This document shows, one piece after another, positions 1 to 8,024 of a DNA stretch of 64,000 bases (position 1 is its first letter; each line of letters begins with the position of its first letter). A program made the position numbers and the translations under genes. Origin of the DNA: Syntrophobacter sp963666995 (GTDB lineage: Bacteria > Desulfobacterota > Syntrophobacteria > Syntrophobacterales > Syntrophobacteraceae); contig OY762941.1 of assembly GCA_963666995.1 (NCBI GenBank), positions 3,410,001 through 3,474,000 on the forward strand, read 5' to 3'. The notes under the pieces were generated by a model. The model worked only from the letters and a program-made list of their open reading frames with translations, was not told where the DNA came from and did not search any database.

Positions 1-280
1 ACAGGATCAGCCGGGCTTCTTTTTCCGCATTGGCCTTCATCTGTTCGATGGACTTGTGAGCATTCATCAGGACGTTCCGGATGGTGTTTTCCCGTTCCTT
101 GAACTCCTTCAGCTCCTTCTCCTGCTCCTGCAGCGTTCTTTTGAGAGTGGAACTCTCGATCTTCAGATCCCGTATCTCATCGGTCATCTGCTGAATGAAG
201 GAGTTGACTTCACCCTGGTCAAAACCCCTCCAGCGAACACCAAACCGGCTGTTCGGGGTATCGATTGCTCCTTTTTCCAC
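1..280 (-). CDS. DivIVA-domain protein, N-terminal part (cut by window start)
   Basis: Reading leftward from a GTG at 278-280, the frame stays open to the window edge (93 codons). Near the start it encodes TPNSRFGVRWRGFDQGEV, the conserved DivIVA N-terminal motif (basic/aromatic membrane-binding turn, then F-x-x-x-E-V). A long heptad-like coiled coil follows, rich in Glu, Lys and Leu. DivIVA-family proteins sit at curved membrane or septum and organise division or polar growth. The GTG is chosen because an AGAAGG-type ribosome site lies about 8 nt upstream and the YggT stop lies in the same frame before it. The yggT-divIVA pair is a known conserved arrangement near division genes. The C-terminus is outside the window. 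Confidence 0.8.
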   Translation of the reverse strand, partial: MEKGAIDTPNSRFGVRWRGFDQGEVNSFIQQMTDEIRDLKIESSTLKRTLQEQEKELKEFKERENTIRNVLMNAHKSIEQMKANAEKEARLIL

Positions 281-301
281 GGTCTTATCTTCCTTCTCAG
301 G

Positions 302-604
302 TTAGCTGCCCAGGCGTATGGCCATTCCCGCAAGCGTCGGGACGACAAAGCTATCCAGAAACAGGATCACCAGAATGACGATCATGGGGGAAAAATCGAT
401 GCCGCCGAAGAAAAGAGGGACTCGCCTGCGGATGGCATACAGTACCGGCTCCGTGGTGTTGAACAGGAACCGGACGATCGAGTTGTAGGGGTCGGGATTG
501 ACCCACGAGAGGAGCGCCCTTGCGATAATCATGTACATATATATGTTCAGGACAATGTGTATGATTTTGGCCAATGCCAGAACCAGGTTACTGATAATAA
601 ACAT
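302..604 (-). CDS. YggT family membrane protein
   Basis: A 100-aa protein with two hydrophobic segments (about residues 5-30 and 70-95) around a basic loop. The motif ARALLSWVNPDPYN followed by PVLYAIRR is the signature of YggT/Ycf19 proteins, small integral membrane proteins linked to division, membrane organisation or osmotic tolerance; the precise role is unsettled. It lies 21 bp upstream of the DivIVA-like gene on the same strand, so the two are probably cotranscribed. Length is typical for the family. Confidence 0.85.
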   Translation of the reverse strand: MFIISNLVLALAKIIHIVLNIYMYMIIARALLSWVNPDPYNSIVRFLFNTTEPVLYAIRRRVPLFFGGIDFSPMIVILVILFLDSFVVPTLAGMAIRLGS

Positions 605-1036
605 GGGTCACCCGATGGTTGACAAGGTTGAATGCTGAACGCGAAAATCCTGAGCTTCCGAAATTGAACCTACTGTTTTTCCGGCCTCGTGTCAACTCGA
701 AGTGATCGACACTCGCGGTCATCGCCCTTAGCCGGAGATTCCTCCCGGGGCCGGTATTCCGGGCGGTTCCCTTTCTCCGGCCGTGCCGGGACCGACGGAT
801 GGCCCCGATACTTGCTAATACGTGGGTTAAGTTAACCTCGACAATTCAGATTCATGTCCTCAGTATTGTGGACGGGTGGCCCGGATACTCGTTATCCGGG
901 TCCGTCAGGACAAGAGGAGGGGACAAATCCTTCGTTGCCCTTGCAGAATCATCCTTTGAACCTCCTGCGCTTCGCGCCCGGACAACAAGTATCCGGGCCA
1001 CCCGCGAGATTCCCTCCCGGGCCGGCATGCCCGATC
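605..1036. repeat. Intergenic region with a 16-bp inverted repeat
   Basis: This 430-bp GC-rich stretch lies between yggT and the DMT permease, both on the minus strand, and no convincing gene is seen. Positions 874-889 (GGGTGGCCCGGATACT) have an exact reverse complement at 988-1003, with a few more matching bases beyond the arms. A second related pair is direct: GAGATTCCTCCCGGGGCCGG near 736 resembles sequence near 1006. The arrangement suggests a small degenerate repeat element rather than a simple terminator, since the arms are about 98 bp apart. No transposase is present. Confidence 0.5.
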
Positions 1037-1969
1037 TCAACGGTCCGGGTGGGGCGAGGCAGGGCTTGCGGCCTGCCGGAGGCCCGCGGCGAGAGAGCTC
1101 ATCAGGATGCCCGTTCCCAGAATCATCAGTCCGCCGGCTTTCAACGGCGAAATGCTCTCCCCAAGGAACAGCCAGGCGAGCAGGATCGCTCCGATCGGCT
1201 CTCCCAGGATCAGCACGGCGACAATACTGGGCGACAGGTATTTCAAAGACCAATTGAATGTCGAGTGCCCGATCAACTGGGGGACAACGGCCAGCAGGAC
1301 CAGGAAAAGATAGGTCTTTGGCGAGAAGCCGTTCAGCGGGGTGCCCGCAAAAAAGCAGCATGCGAGCAGGAACAACGCCGCGGTGCCGTAGACCGCAAGG
1401 GTATAGGTTGCAAGGTCGAGCGATCGTCTGAGTATTTGGCCCGCCATGAGGTAACCTGTGGCCATGAGCGCTCCGGAAAGTGCCAGCAGGTCACCCAGGA
1501 GAGCCTCTCCTGAAAAGGCGTAATCGGTTCCGGCAAGGAAAATGCTGCCGCTCATTGCCGTCAGCAAACCCGCGACCACCCGTTTGCCGAGACGTTCTCG
1601 AAGGAAAAGCCACGAGAGCAGGGCGGTAAAAAGGGGAGTGGTGTTCACGAAAGTGGTCGCGCTGGCCACCGAAGTCATCTGGAGCGAGGTGATCCAGAAT
1701 GTGAAATGGAGGGCCAGAAAGATGCCTGAGAGCACGGCCGGGAAGATCGTGCGCACGCTCCGTATGGAGGGGGGGAGTTTGGATTTTGCCAGGAAATAGG
1801 GAGCGATAATCAGGGACGCGATGCTCACCCTGTAGACGGCGATTGCAAGTGGAGGCGCGTCGGCGAGCTTCACGAAGATGGATGCGAAAGACAAAGAAGC
1901 CACGCCGAGGAGCACGAAAGTCCACAGCACCTGAGGCCGTGGCTGTAAAGGGTGCGGGATTCGCGTCAT
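1037..1969 (-). CDS. EamA/DMT-superfamily transporter
   Basis: A 310-aa, very hydrophobic protein with about ten predicted membrane segments arranged as two EamA repeats. The first repeat begins FVLLGVASLSFASIFVKLAD and the second begins near residue 165 after ALSGALMATGYLMAGQ; the C-terminal GEPIGAILLAWLFLGE is characteristic of EamA repeats. The family exports or exchanges small metabolites such as amino acids and purines, but the substrate cannot be read from sequence. It is a single gene on the minus strand, facing away from the small Cys protein at 2080. A short Pro-rich basic tail follows the last helix. Confidence 0.85.
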   Translation of the reverse strand: MTRIPHPLQPRPQVLWTFVLLGVASLSFASIFVKLADAPPLAIAVYRVSIASLIIAPYFLAKSKLPPSIRSVRTIFPAVLSGIFLALHFTFWITSLQMTSVASATTFVNTTPLFTALLSWLFLRERLGKRVVAGLLTAMSGSIFLAGTDYAFSGEALLGDLLALSGALMATGYLMAGQILRRSLDLATYTLAVYGTAALFLLACCFFAGTPLNGFSPKTYLFLVLLAVVPQLIGHSTFNWSLKYLSPSIVAVLILGEPIGAILLAWLFLGESISPLKAGGLMILGTGILMSSLAAGLRQAASPASPHPDR

Positions 1970-2079
1970 TGCTGCGTCGCTCGACTCCGGAAATGCAACC
2001 CTCTAAAAATACCTTGACAGTCGGGAGGGGAGTCCACTATATAGAAGTGTTTCAATATCTTTCCAACAGGAGGCATGTA

Positions 2080-2208
2080 ATGTTAAAAAGCCCGTGTGTT
2101 AACTGCGATCGAGCCAACGAAGACAAGAACAAGTGTCTTGAAGAATGCGAAAGGCTTCGAGAATATCAGGAATTGATTCTGAAGCAAGGCATTTATGCTA
2201 CGATGTGA
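2080..2208 (+). CDS. Small Cys-rich protein, 42 aa
   Basis: A 42-codon gene, MLKSPCVNCDRANEDKNKCL at its start, preceded by a strong ribosome site (AACAGGAGG at 2065-2073, 6 nt before ATG). It has a C-x2-C pair and a C-x3-C pair separated by an acidic/basic linker, a plausible four-Cys metal site, then a helical tail. No family is recognised with certainty; short proteins like this occur upstream of rplU in some Deltaproteobacteria, but I cannot verify that here. It lies 118 bp upstream of rplU with a possible weak terminator between. A role in zinc binding or nucleic-acid binding is only an inference. Confidence 0.65.
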   Translation: MLKSPCVNCDRANEDKNKCLEECERLREYQELILKQGIYATM

Positions 2209-2231
2209 GAACAGGGTGATCCGCCGCCGAC

Positions 2232-2257
2232 ATGGCGACCGGCAGGCCGCCTTTTTT
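2232..2257 (+). terminator. Possible terminator/attenuator before rplU
   Basis: GC-rich sequence with a GGC...GCC short stem is followed directly by a run of six T at 2252-2257. The stem is weak. Position fits either the end of the small Cys gene or an attenuating leader of the rplU operon. Confidence 0.3.
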
Positions 2258-2326
2258 ATCCGAAAATCCGGCTTTTGCCGGCGGGTTCGGTGAAGCTGAC
2301 TGCGATAACGGTTGGAGGTTGTTTTT

Positions 2327-2677
2327 ATGTATGCAATATTGAAGACGGGTGGGAGGCAGTACGAGGTAAGACCGGGGCATGTGGTCAAGGTCGAGAAGCT
2401 TCCCGGCGAGGTGGGCGATCAGGTGACGCTGGGCGAGGTGCTTTTGTTTTCCGACGGTGAAAATATCCAGGTCGGGCAGCCCTTGGTACAGGACATTGCG
2501 ATCCAGGGAAAGATAGTGGAACAGGGCCGCCACAAGAAGATCGTCATTTTCAAACATAAGCGTCGCAAAGATTACAGGAAGAGGCAGGGCCACCGTCAGT
2601 ATTATACGGCAATTCGCGTGGACGAGATCATCCATCCGGCACAGCAGGCTCCTGTGGAGAGTGCGGCGGAAGTCTAA
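2327..2677 (+). CDS. rplU: 50S ribosomal protein L21
   Basis: A 116-aa protein beginning MYAILKTGGRQYEVRPG, the standard L21 N-terminus, with the conserved HKKIVIFKHKRRKDYRKRQGH segment near residue 75-95. L21 binds 23S rRNA in the large subunit. The start is the ATG at 2327, with GGAGG at 2314-2318; an in-frame upstream ATG at 2312 precedes that ribosome site and is rejected. The C-terminus carries about 12 residues beyond the usual end (AQQAPVESAAEV). It is followed by rpmA after 30 bp and obgE, the near-universal rplU-rpmA-obg order. Confidence 0.97.
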   Translation: MYAILKTGGRQYEVRPGHVVKVEKLPGEVGDQVTLGEVLLFSDGENIQVGQPLVQDIAIQGKIVEQGRHKKIVIFKHKRRKDYRKRQGHRQYYTAIRVDEIIHPAQQAPVESAAEV

Positions 2678-2707
2678 ACATCGAAGTCGATACTGGAGGA
2701 AGCATCC

Positions 2708-2974
2708 ATGGCACATAAAAAAGCCGGAGGCAGTTCACGAAACGGCCGGGACAGCGCGGGACAGCGCAGAGGGGTCAAAAAATTCGGCGGCGAGCACGTC
2801 AGGGCCGGGAATATTCTGGTCCGTCAGCTCGGGACCAAGTTCCATGCCGGGAGGAACGTGGGATTGGGCAGAGATTATACGCTCTTTTCCCTGATCGATG
2901 GGGTTGTGGCATTCGAATACAAAGATAAGACACGCCAGCAGATCAGCGTCTATCCGATCCCGCCGCAAGAGTAA
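2708..2974 (+). CDS. rpmA: 50S ribosomal protein L27
   Basis: An 88-aa protein beginning MAHKKAGGSSRNGRDSAGQR, the hallmark of L27, whose N-terminus reaches the peptidyl transferase centre. The segment GNILVRQLGTKFHAGRNVGL is also standard. A ribosome site GGAGGAAGC lies just before the ATG at 2708. It has the direct Met-Ala start, with no Firmicute-type cleavable N-terminal extension. Cotranscription with rplU is expected. Confidence 0.98.
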   Translation: MAHKKAGGSSRNGRDSAGQRRGVKKFGGEHVRAGNILVRQLGTKFHAGRNVGLGRDYTLFSLIDGVVAFEYKDKTRQQISVYPIPPQE

Positions 2975-3208
2975 CCTCTTCCTCCTTCCGTTTGATCCCG
3001 ATGTTTCGGGTCATTTTCAAACAGGTTCAAATCCCGCGTTTCCCGTACGCTCCGGTGAGGAGCAGGGGAAGCGCGGGTCTGCAATTTTTCCCCGTGGTGC
3101 GGAAGGTCCTCTTTCCCGACGCGACCCCGAGACTGCGATCGTTCTCCCGGTTGCGAACCGGGCTATTGTGTGGGGCTGCATGATTTCCCCATTCGGATTC
3201 GGAGGCAG

Positions 3209-4213
3209 ATGAAATTCGTCGATGAAGTGAAAGTTCGCGTACAGGCCGGAATCGGCGGAAACGGGTGCGTCAGTTTCCGCCGGGAAAAATATGTTCCCAA
3301 GGGCGGGCCGGATGGGGGCGACGGCGGCAGTGGAGGGAGCATATTCTTTGAAGCATCGGAGAATAAGCACACACTCCTCGATTTCCGGTTCAGGCACCTG
3401 TTCAAGGGACAGCGGGGCAGGCACGGGATGGGCAAGAACCGGCACGGAAAGTGCGGAGAAGATCTCATTCTGGAAGTTCCCTTGGGCACCGTGGTGAAGG
3501 ATGCGGTTGCGGGAGACCAGTTGGCGGACCTGTCGCAACCGGGCCGGCGCTTTCTCGCGGCGAAGGGAGGCCGGGGAGGGCGTGGAAACGCCCGGTTTGT
3601 GTCTTCCACGAGGCAGGCGCCGCGCATCGCCGAGGATGGGGGAGAAGGAGAAGAGCGGGAGTTCGTCCTTGAATTGAAACTGATCGCGGACGTCGGACTG
3701 GTAGGACTTCCCAATGCCGGAAAATCCACCCTGATTTCGGCCGTTTCAGCAGCGCGCCCCAAAATAGCGGACTATCCGTTCACGACCCTGGTCCCGAGCC
3801 TCGGGGTAGTGCAATACGGGGAAGCCCGCCCGTTTGTCATGGCCGATATTCCCGGTTTGATCGAGGGAGCGCACAAGGGCGCCGGCCTGGGGACAAAATT
3901 CCTCCGCCACATCGAGCGGACCCGGGTCCTCGTCCATCTGATCGATATCACGCAAGTTCCTCCCGAGGATCCCCTGAAACCCTACCGGCTCATCGAAAAC
4001 GAGATGAACAGCCACTCCGAACTGATGGCCCGGAAGTATCGTGTGATTGCTCTGAACAAGATAGATCTCGAGCCGGACGCTCAGAAGATCGAGCGCATTG
4101 CCTCGGCCTACGGAAAGCTGGGACATCCCGTGTTTCTCATTTCGGGTATGCGCAGGGACGGGATCAACTCCTTGCTGAAGGCTTTGGTGAAATCGCTTGA
4201 CTCGGGGGAATGA
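3209..4213 (+). CDS. obgE: Obg family GTPase
   Basis: A 334-aa GTPase involved in 50S ribosome assembly and stress response. The glycine-rich Obg domain covers residues 1-158 (MKFVDEVKVRVQAGIGGNGC). The G domain follows: G1 GLPNAGKST, switch region with YPFTTL, G3 DIPGLIEGAHKGAGLG, G4 NKID, and G5 near ISG. It ends shortly after the G domain and lacks the OCT C-terminal extension of Gram-positive Obg. The start at 3209 follows a GGAGG site; the longer frame from 3170 lacks one. A 234-bp gap separates it from rpmA, with no gene seen inside. Confidence 0.96.
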   Translation: MKFVDEVKVRVQAGIGGNGCVSFRREKYVPKGGPDGGDGGSGGSIFFEASENKHTLLDFRFRHLFKGQRGRHGMGKNRHGKCGEDLILEVPLGTVVKDAVAGDQLADLSQPGRRFLAAKGGRGGRGNARFVSSTRQAPRIAEDGGEGEEREFVLELKLIADVGLVGLPNAGKSTLISAVSAARPKIADYPFTTLVPSLGVVQYGEARPFVMADIPGLIEGAHKGAGLGTKFLRHIERTRVLVHLIDITQVPPEDPLKPYRLIENEMNSHSELMARKYRVIALNKIDLEPDAQKIERIASAYGKLGHPVFLISGMRRDGINSLLKALVKSLDSGE

Positions 4214-4423
4214 CGTTCCGCTTTCCCAGCGGGGATCGCGGTACGGCCTGCCGAGGAATTTCGGCACGGTTCCGGAACACCGGGATGAAATTGCTTGCCC
4301 CGCTCGTATCTTTCCTATATGCATCAATTCGTTATGAAAAGGAAGACAGTCGTCTCTGCTTGTTCCCCGTGGACCGGGGAAGGCCCTCAGGGGCTTTGCC
4401 CATAGAAAACCGAGAGGTGCAGA

Positions 4424-5608
4424 GTGTTCATGCAGGAGTTTCCCGATCGAAAAAAATTCTTCGCCGGGTGCCGCCGCATGGTGATCAAGGTTGGCAGCGC
4501 CGTGATAACCGGCCCTCAGGGGCTGAACAGGGTGATGGTTCACCGGCTGAGCGATCAAATCGCCGAGCTGAAGGAGCGCGAACGCGGCCGCGAGATGGTC
4601 ATCGTTTCTTCCGGCGCGGTCGCTTCGGGTTTTCGGAAGGTGGGGCTCGCAGACCGCCCGCGAACCATCCCTCAGAAGCAGGCAACGGCCGCTGTCGGCC
4701 AGAGTGTTCTGATGGAGGCATGGGAAGCGGCGTTCGACAAGTATGATCTTCTGGTCGCTCAATTGCTGCTGACCACTGAAGACCTTGCGCACCGGCACCG
4801 GTACCTGAACGCCCGGAACACCCTGGAGACCCTGCTTTCATGGGGAATATTGCCGGTCGTCAATGAAAATGATACCGTGGTTGTTGAGGAGATCAGGTTC
4901 GGCGACAACGACCAGCTTTCCGCGTTCATCGCCGGTTTGATCGGCGCGGATCTCGTTATCAACCTGACCGACACGGGGGGACTCTACGACTGCGACCCCC
5001 GATTGAACAGCTCGGCATCCCTTATCCCCATCGTTCACCGTATCGACGCGAAGGTCCTTGCCTGTGCGACGCCGCACGCGGGGGCCGTGGGGACCGGCGG
5101 AATGTTGAGTAAAATCAGGGCGGCCAAGAAGTGCCTCGCATCTGGAATTCCCATGATTATTGCTCCCGGGAAGGATCGTGATATACTGCTCCGACTGTTT
5201 GACGGCGAGACGATAGGGACCATTTTCCTGCCGAAAAAGCGAGTCTATCAGGGGCGAAAAGTGTGGCTCGCCAATTTACCGAAGCCGGCCGGAGACTTAA
5301 CCCTGGACGAAGGGGCGGTCCTTGCGTTGCGCAAGAAAGGGAAGTCTTTGCTGCCGATCGGCGTCCGCGGGGTCAGAGGCTCCTTTGGCGTCGGCTCACC
5401 GGTGAGGTGCCTGGATGAAGCCGGCAATGTCGTCGGGATCGGCTTGAGCAATTACAAATCGAGTGAAATCGACATCATCAAGGGGCACCATACCGAAGAG
5501 ATAGAACGGATCATCGGCTACAAACATTCCGATGAAGTGATCCATCGAAACAATTTTGTGCTGGCCGATGAAATGTTCGAAGAGACCGATGGAGGGCCGA
5601 ATGCGTGA
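4424..5608 (+). CDS. proB: Glutamate 5-kinase with PUA domain
   Basis: A 394-aa enzyme for the first step of proline synthesis (ATP + glutamate to glutamyl 5-phosphate). The amino-acid kinase domain begins MVIKVGSAVIT and includes SSGAVASG, the substrate loop VNENDTVVVEEIRFGDND and GTGGMLSKI. A PUA domain covers about residues 290-375. GTG at 4424 is favoured because GAGAGG sits 6 nt upstream; ATG at 4430 is an alternative. It overlaps proA by 8 bp, indicating translational coupling. About 20 residues precede the usual kinase start, slightly longer than typical. Confidence 0.95.
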   Translation: MFMQEFPDRKKFFAGCRRMVIKVGSAVITGPQGLNRVMVHRLSDQIAELKERERGREMVIVSSGAVASGFRKVGLADRPRTIPQKQATAAVGQSVLMEAWEAAFDKYDLLVAQLLLTTEDLAHRHRYLNARNTLETLLSWGILPVVNENDTVVVEEIRFGDNDQLSAFIAGLIGADLVINLTDTGGLYDCDPRLNSSASLIPIVHRIDAKVLACATPHAGAVGTGGMLSKIRAAKKCLASGIPMIIAPGKDRDILLRLFDGETIGTIFLPKKRVYQGRKVWLANLPKPAGDLTLDEGAVLALRKKGKSLLPIGVRGVRGSFGVGSPVRCLDEAGNVVGIGLSNYKSSEIDIIKGHHTEEIERIIGYKHSDEVIHRNNFVLADEMFEETDGGPNA

Positions 5609-6851
5609 GGAAATTCTGAAGATGGGCAAGAGCGCAAGAATGGCTGCTCACCTCATGGGGAAAGTGAACGATGTCTCGAAGCGCCGGGCGCTCGAACATA
5701 TGGCGCTGGCTTTGGAGGTGCGGCGGGAGCCCATCGTTGAGGCCAATGAGAAGGATATTCAATACGCGCTGCAAAAAGGTTTGTCCGACGCCAAAATCGA
5801 TCGCCTGAAATTGACTGACAAGGTGTTGGGCGAGATGGCCGAAGGACTGAGGCAGGTGGCTTTGCTTCCCGATCCGGTAGGGGAAGTCACCCGCATGTGG
5901 ACGAGGCCTAACGGTCTGCGCGTCGGCCGCATGAGGATACCTCTCGGGGTTATAGGGATCATCTATGAGTCCAGGCCCAACGTGACGGTTGATGCCGCGG
6001 CGCTCTGCATCAAAGCCGGAAACGCCGTCATCCTTCGCGGCGGCTCGGAAGCCTTTCATTCCAATCAGTGTCTTGCCGAGATCCTTCGCGGCTCGCTTGG
6101 AGAAAACGGGCTTCCCGAAGATGCCGTTCAGTTCGTGGGGACCACGGATCGCGATGCGGTTCTGGATATGCTCAAGCTCGATGAGCACATCGATGTCATG
6201 ATCCCCCGCGGCGGGGAGGACCTCATCCGTTTCGTCGCCGAACACGCTCGGATGCCGGTCCTTAAACACTATAAGGGGGTGTGCCACGTGTACGTGGACG
6301 AGGATGCGGATACCGATATGGCCATGCGCATCTGCCTCAACGCAAAGGTCCAGCGTCCGGGGGTCTGCAACGCCATGGAAACCCTCCTGGTGCACGAGAG
6401 GATCGCCGAAAGGTTTCTCCCCGCCATGGCCGCGGCGTTTCGCGCGGAAGGGGTGGAACTGCGAGGGTGTGAGAGGACGCGCAGTCTCGTGCCCGATTGT
6501 ATTCCGGCACGCGAAGAAGACTGGTATGCCGAATACCTTGACCTGATTCTTGCCGTCAGGGTGGTGGACAACATGGATGAGGCCATCCGGCACATCACGG
6601 CATACGGATCCCAGCATACCGAAGCCATTGTGACGGAGAATTTCGAGAGGGCACACCGTTTTCTTCAGGAGGTGCAGTCTTCGCTCGTGCTCGTCAATGC
6701 GTCGACGCGGTTCAATGACGGCTATCAACTCGGGCTCGGTGCGGAAATAGGCATTTCCACTTCGCGTCTGCATGCGTTCGGTCCCATGGGGGTCGAAGAG
6801 CTGACCACAACCAAGTTTATAGCGTTGGGCAACGGCCAGTTGCGCAGTTAA
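5601..6851 (+). CDS. proA: Glutamate-5-semialdehyde dehydrogenase (gamma-glutamyl phosphate reductase)
   Basis: A 416-aa NADPH-dependent enzyme making glutamate semialdehyde, the second step of proline synthesis. Recognisable segments include the N-terminal RRALEHMALAL, IPLGVIGIIYESRPNVTVDA, GNAVILRGGSEA and the catalytic Cys region around VQRPGVCNAMETLLVH. The start ATG at 5601 lies inside the proB end; an in-frame ATG at 5589 is also possible. Length is normal. It is followed by nadD after 28 bp, so proline and NAD genes probably share a transcript. Confidence 0.96.
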   Translation: MREEILKMGKSARMAAHLMGKVNDVSKRRALEHMALALEVRREPIVEANEKDIQYALQKGLSDAKIDRLKLTDKVLGEMAEGLRQVALLPDPVGEVTRMWTRPNGLRVGRMRIPLGVIGIIYESRPNVTVDAAALCIKAGNAVILRGGSEAFHSNQCLAEILRGSLGENGLPEDAVQFVGTTDRDAVLDMLKLDEHIDVMIPRGGEDLIRFVAEHARMPVLKHYKGVCHVYVDEDADTDMAMRICLNAKVQRPGVCNAMETLLVHERIAERFLPAMAAAFRAEGVELRGCERTRSLVPDCIPAREEDWYAEYLDLILAVRVVDNMDEAIRHITAYGSQHTEAIVTENFERAHRFLQEVQSSLVLVNASTRFNDGYQLGLGAEIGISTSRLHAFGPMGVEELTTTKFIALGNGQLRS

Positions 6852-6879
6852 CGGACGCGACGAGACGGAGCATTAAGGC

Positions 6880-7575
6880 ATGCCTCAGCGAATAGGAGTC
6901 ATGGGAGGAACTTTCGACCCCATTCACCTCGGGCATCTCAGAACCGCTGAAGAGGCCGTGGAATTCCTGGACCTGGAGGCTCTTTACTTCATCCCATCCG
7001 CTTCTCCTCCACATAAGCCGGGCCGGAAAATTCTGCCTTTCGAGCACCGTTGGCGGATGCTGGAGCTGGCCGTGAAGGACCATCCCAAATTTTGTTACTC
7101 CGATATCGAACACGATCTGCCCGGGAAATCCTATACCGTGGTCACTCTTCAAAAACTCCATGAGATGTGGCGACATTCGGTGGAGCTTTACTTCCTGGTG
7201 GGTCTCGATGCTTTTCTGGAATTGGATTCATGGTGGCATTATCGGGAACTTTTTGAATTGGCGCACATCTGCGTGCTCAGGCGTCCCGAGTACCGGGAAG
7301 AGGATGTGGCGGGCTTTTTGAGGACGAAAGTTTCTTCAACCTATTACTGGGATGACAATGAGCGCCTCTACAGGCATTCCAGCTATTTGCCGGTTCATCC
7401 CCTCAGGAACAGCCATCTGGGGATTTCATCCACCCGGATCCGCCGCCTGGTTTCAGAAGGACGATCTATCCGCTATCTGGTTCTTCCTGAGGTTATGCGT
7501 TATATTGCGACGAAACAGCTTTATTCGGTCGAGGAATTGGAGCCTGAGATAAAAAAAGGAAATTGTCTGTTATGA
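6880..7575 (+). CDS. nadD: Nicotinate-mononucleotide adenylyltransferase
   Basis: A 231-aa nucleotidyltransferase that converts nicotinate mononucleotide and ATP to deamido-NAD. The Rossmann-type catalytic motif MGGTFDPIHLGHL (with the HxGH-like turn) lies at residues 8-20 and the second motif GISSTRIRRLVSEG near residue 185. It overlaps the next gene, rsfS, by ATGA at 7572-7575. The nadD-rsfS pairing is widespread in bacteria. Confidence 0.95.
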   Translation: MPQRIGVMGGTFDPIHLGHLRTAEEAVEFLDLEALYFIPSASPPHKPGRKILPFEHRWRMLELAVKDHPKFCYSDIEHDLPGKSYTVVTLQKLHEMWRHSVELYFLVGLDAFLELDSWWHYRELFELAHICVLRRPEYREEDVAGFLRTKVSSTYYWDDNERLYRHSSYLPVHPLRNSHLGISSTRIRRLVSEGRSIRYLVLPEVMRYIATKQLYSVEELEPEIKKGNCLL

Positions 7576-8024
7576 CTCGAATCAAACGCGGCGCGGGCGT
7601 GAAGGAGGAAACGGGGGAACATGCCGGGAGGAAGCCGCTGGAGCCCAGGAGCAAAGCATTGCTTTGTGCCGGGGAAGCCCTCAATTATAAAGCCGCCGAC
7701 CCGGTGATTCTCGACGTTTCCAATTTTTCGTCGTTTGCTGATTATTTCGTGATATGCAGCGGAAAATCCACCAGGCAGGTGCAGGGCATCTCGGACAATA
7801 TCGAAATGAGCCTGAAAGAACTCGGCATAAAGCCGCTTGGGATAGAGGGGTTGCGTGAGGGGCAATGGGTTTTGATGGACTATGGCGATGTAATCGTCCA
7901 TATTTTCTATGAGCCGGTTCGATATTTTTATGACCTTGAAAGCCTGTGGTCGGAGGCGGAGACAGTGCACTACAGTGAACGCTCCGGTGAAACCGAAGAC
8001 CGGGAAACAAAGGACTCATTATGA
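7572..8024 (+). CDS. rsfS: Ribosome silencing factor RsfS (DUF143)
   Basis: A 150-aa protein with the DUF143/Iojap domain: DPVILDVSNFSSFADYFVI, CSGKSTRQVQGISDNIE, then EGQWVLMDYGDVIVHIFYE. RsfS binds L14 and blocks subunit joining when nutrients are scarce. The ATG at 7572 overlaps the nadD stop by four bases, which is why it is preferred to a TTG nine bases upstream. About 38 N-terminal residues of low conservation precede the domain, and the stop overlaps the following protease gene by ATGA. Confidence 0.93.
   Translation: MTRIKRGAGVKEETGEHAGRKPLEPRSKALLCAGEALNYKAADPVILDVSNFSSFADYFVICSGKSTRQVQGISDNIEMSLKELGIKPLGIEGLREGQWVLMDYGDVIVHIFYEPVRYFYDLESLWSEAETVHYSERSGETEDRETKDSL

Noticed and set aside
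56..622. Long plus-strand frame over yggT and divIVA
   Set aside because: It is antisense to the recognised YggT and DivIVA sequences, and has no ribosome site or family motif.
3746..4798. 350-codon minus-strand frame over obgE and proB
   Set aside because: Shadow frame produced by GC-rich codon bias opposite conserved genes.
5511..6773. 420-codon minus-strand frame over proA
   Set aside because: Exactly antisense to the conserved ProA; composition is His/Arg-rich and without motifs.
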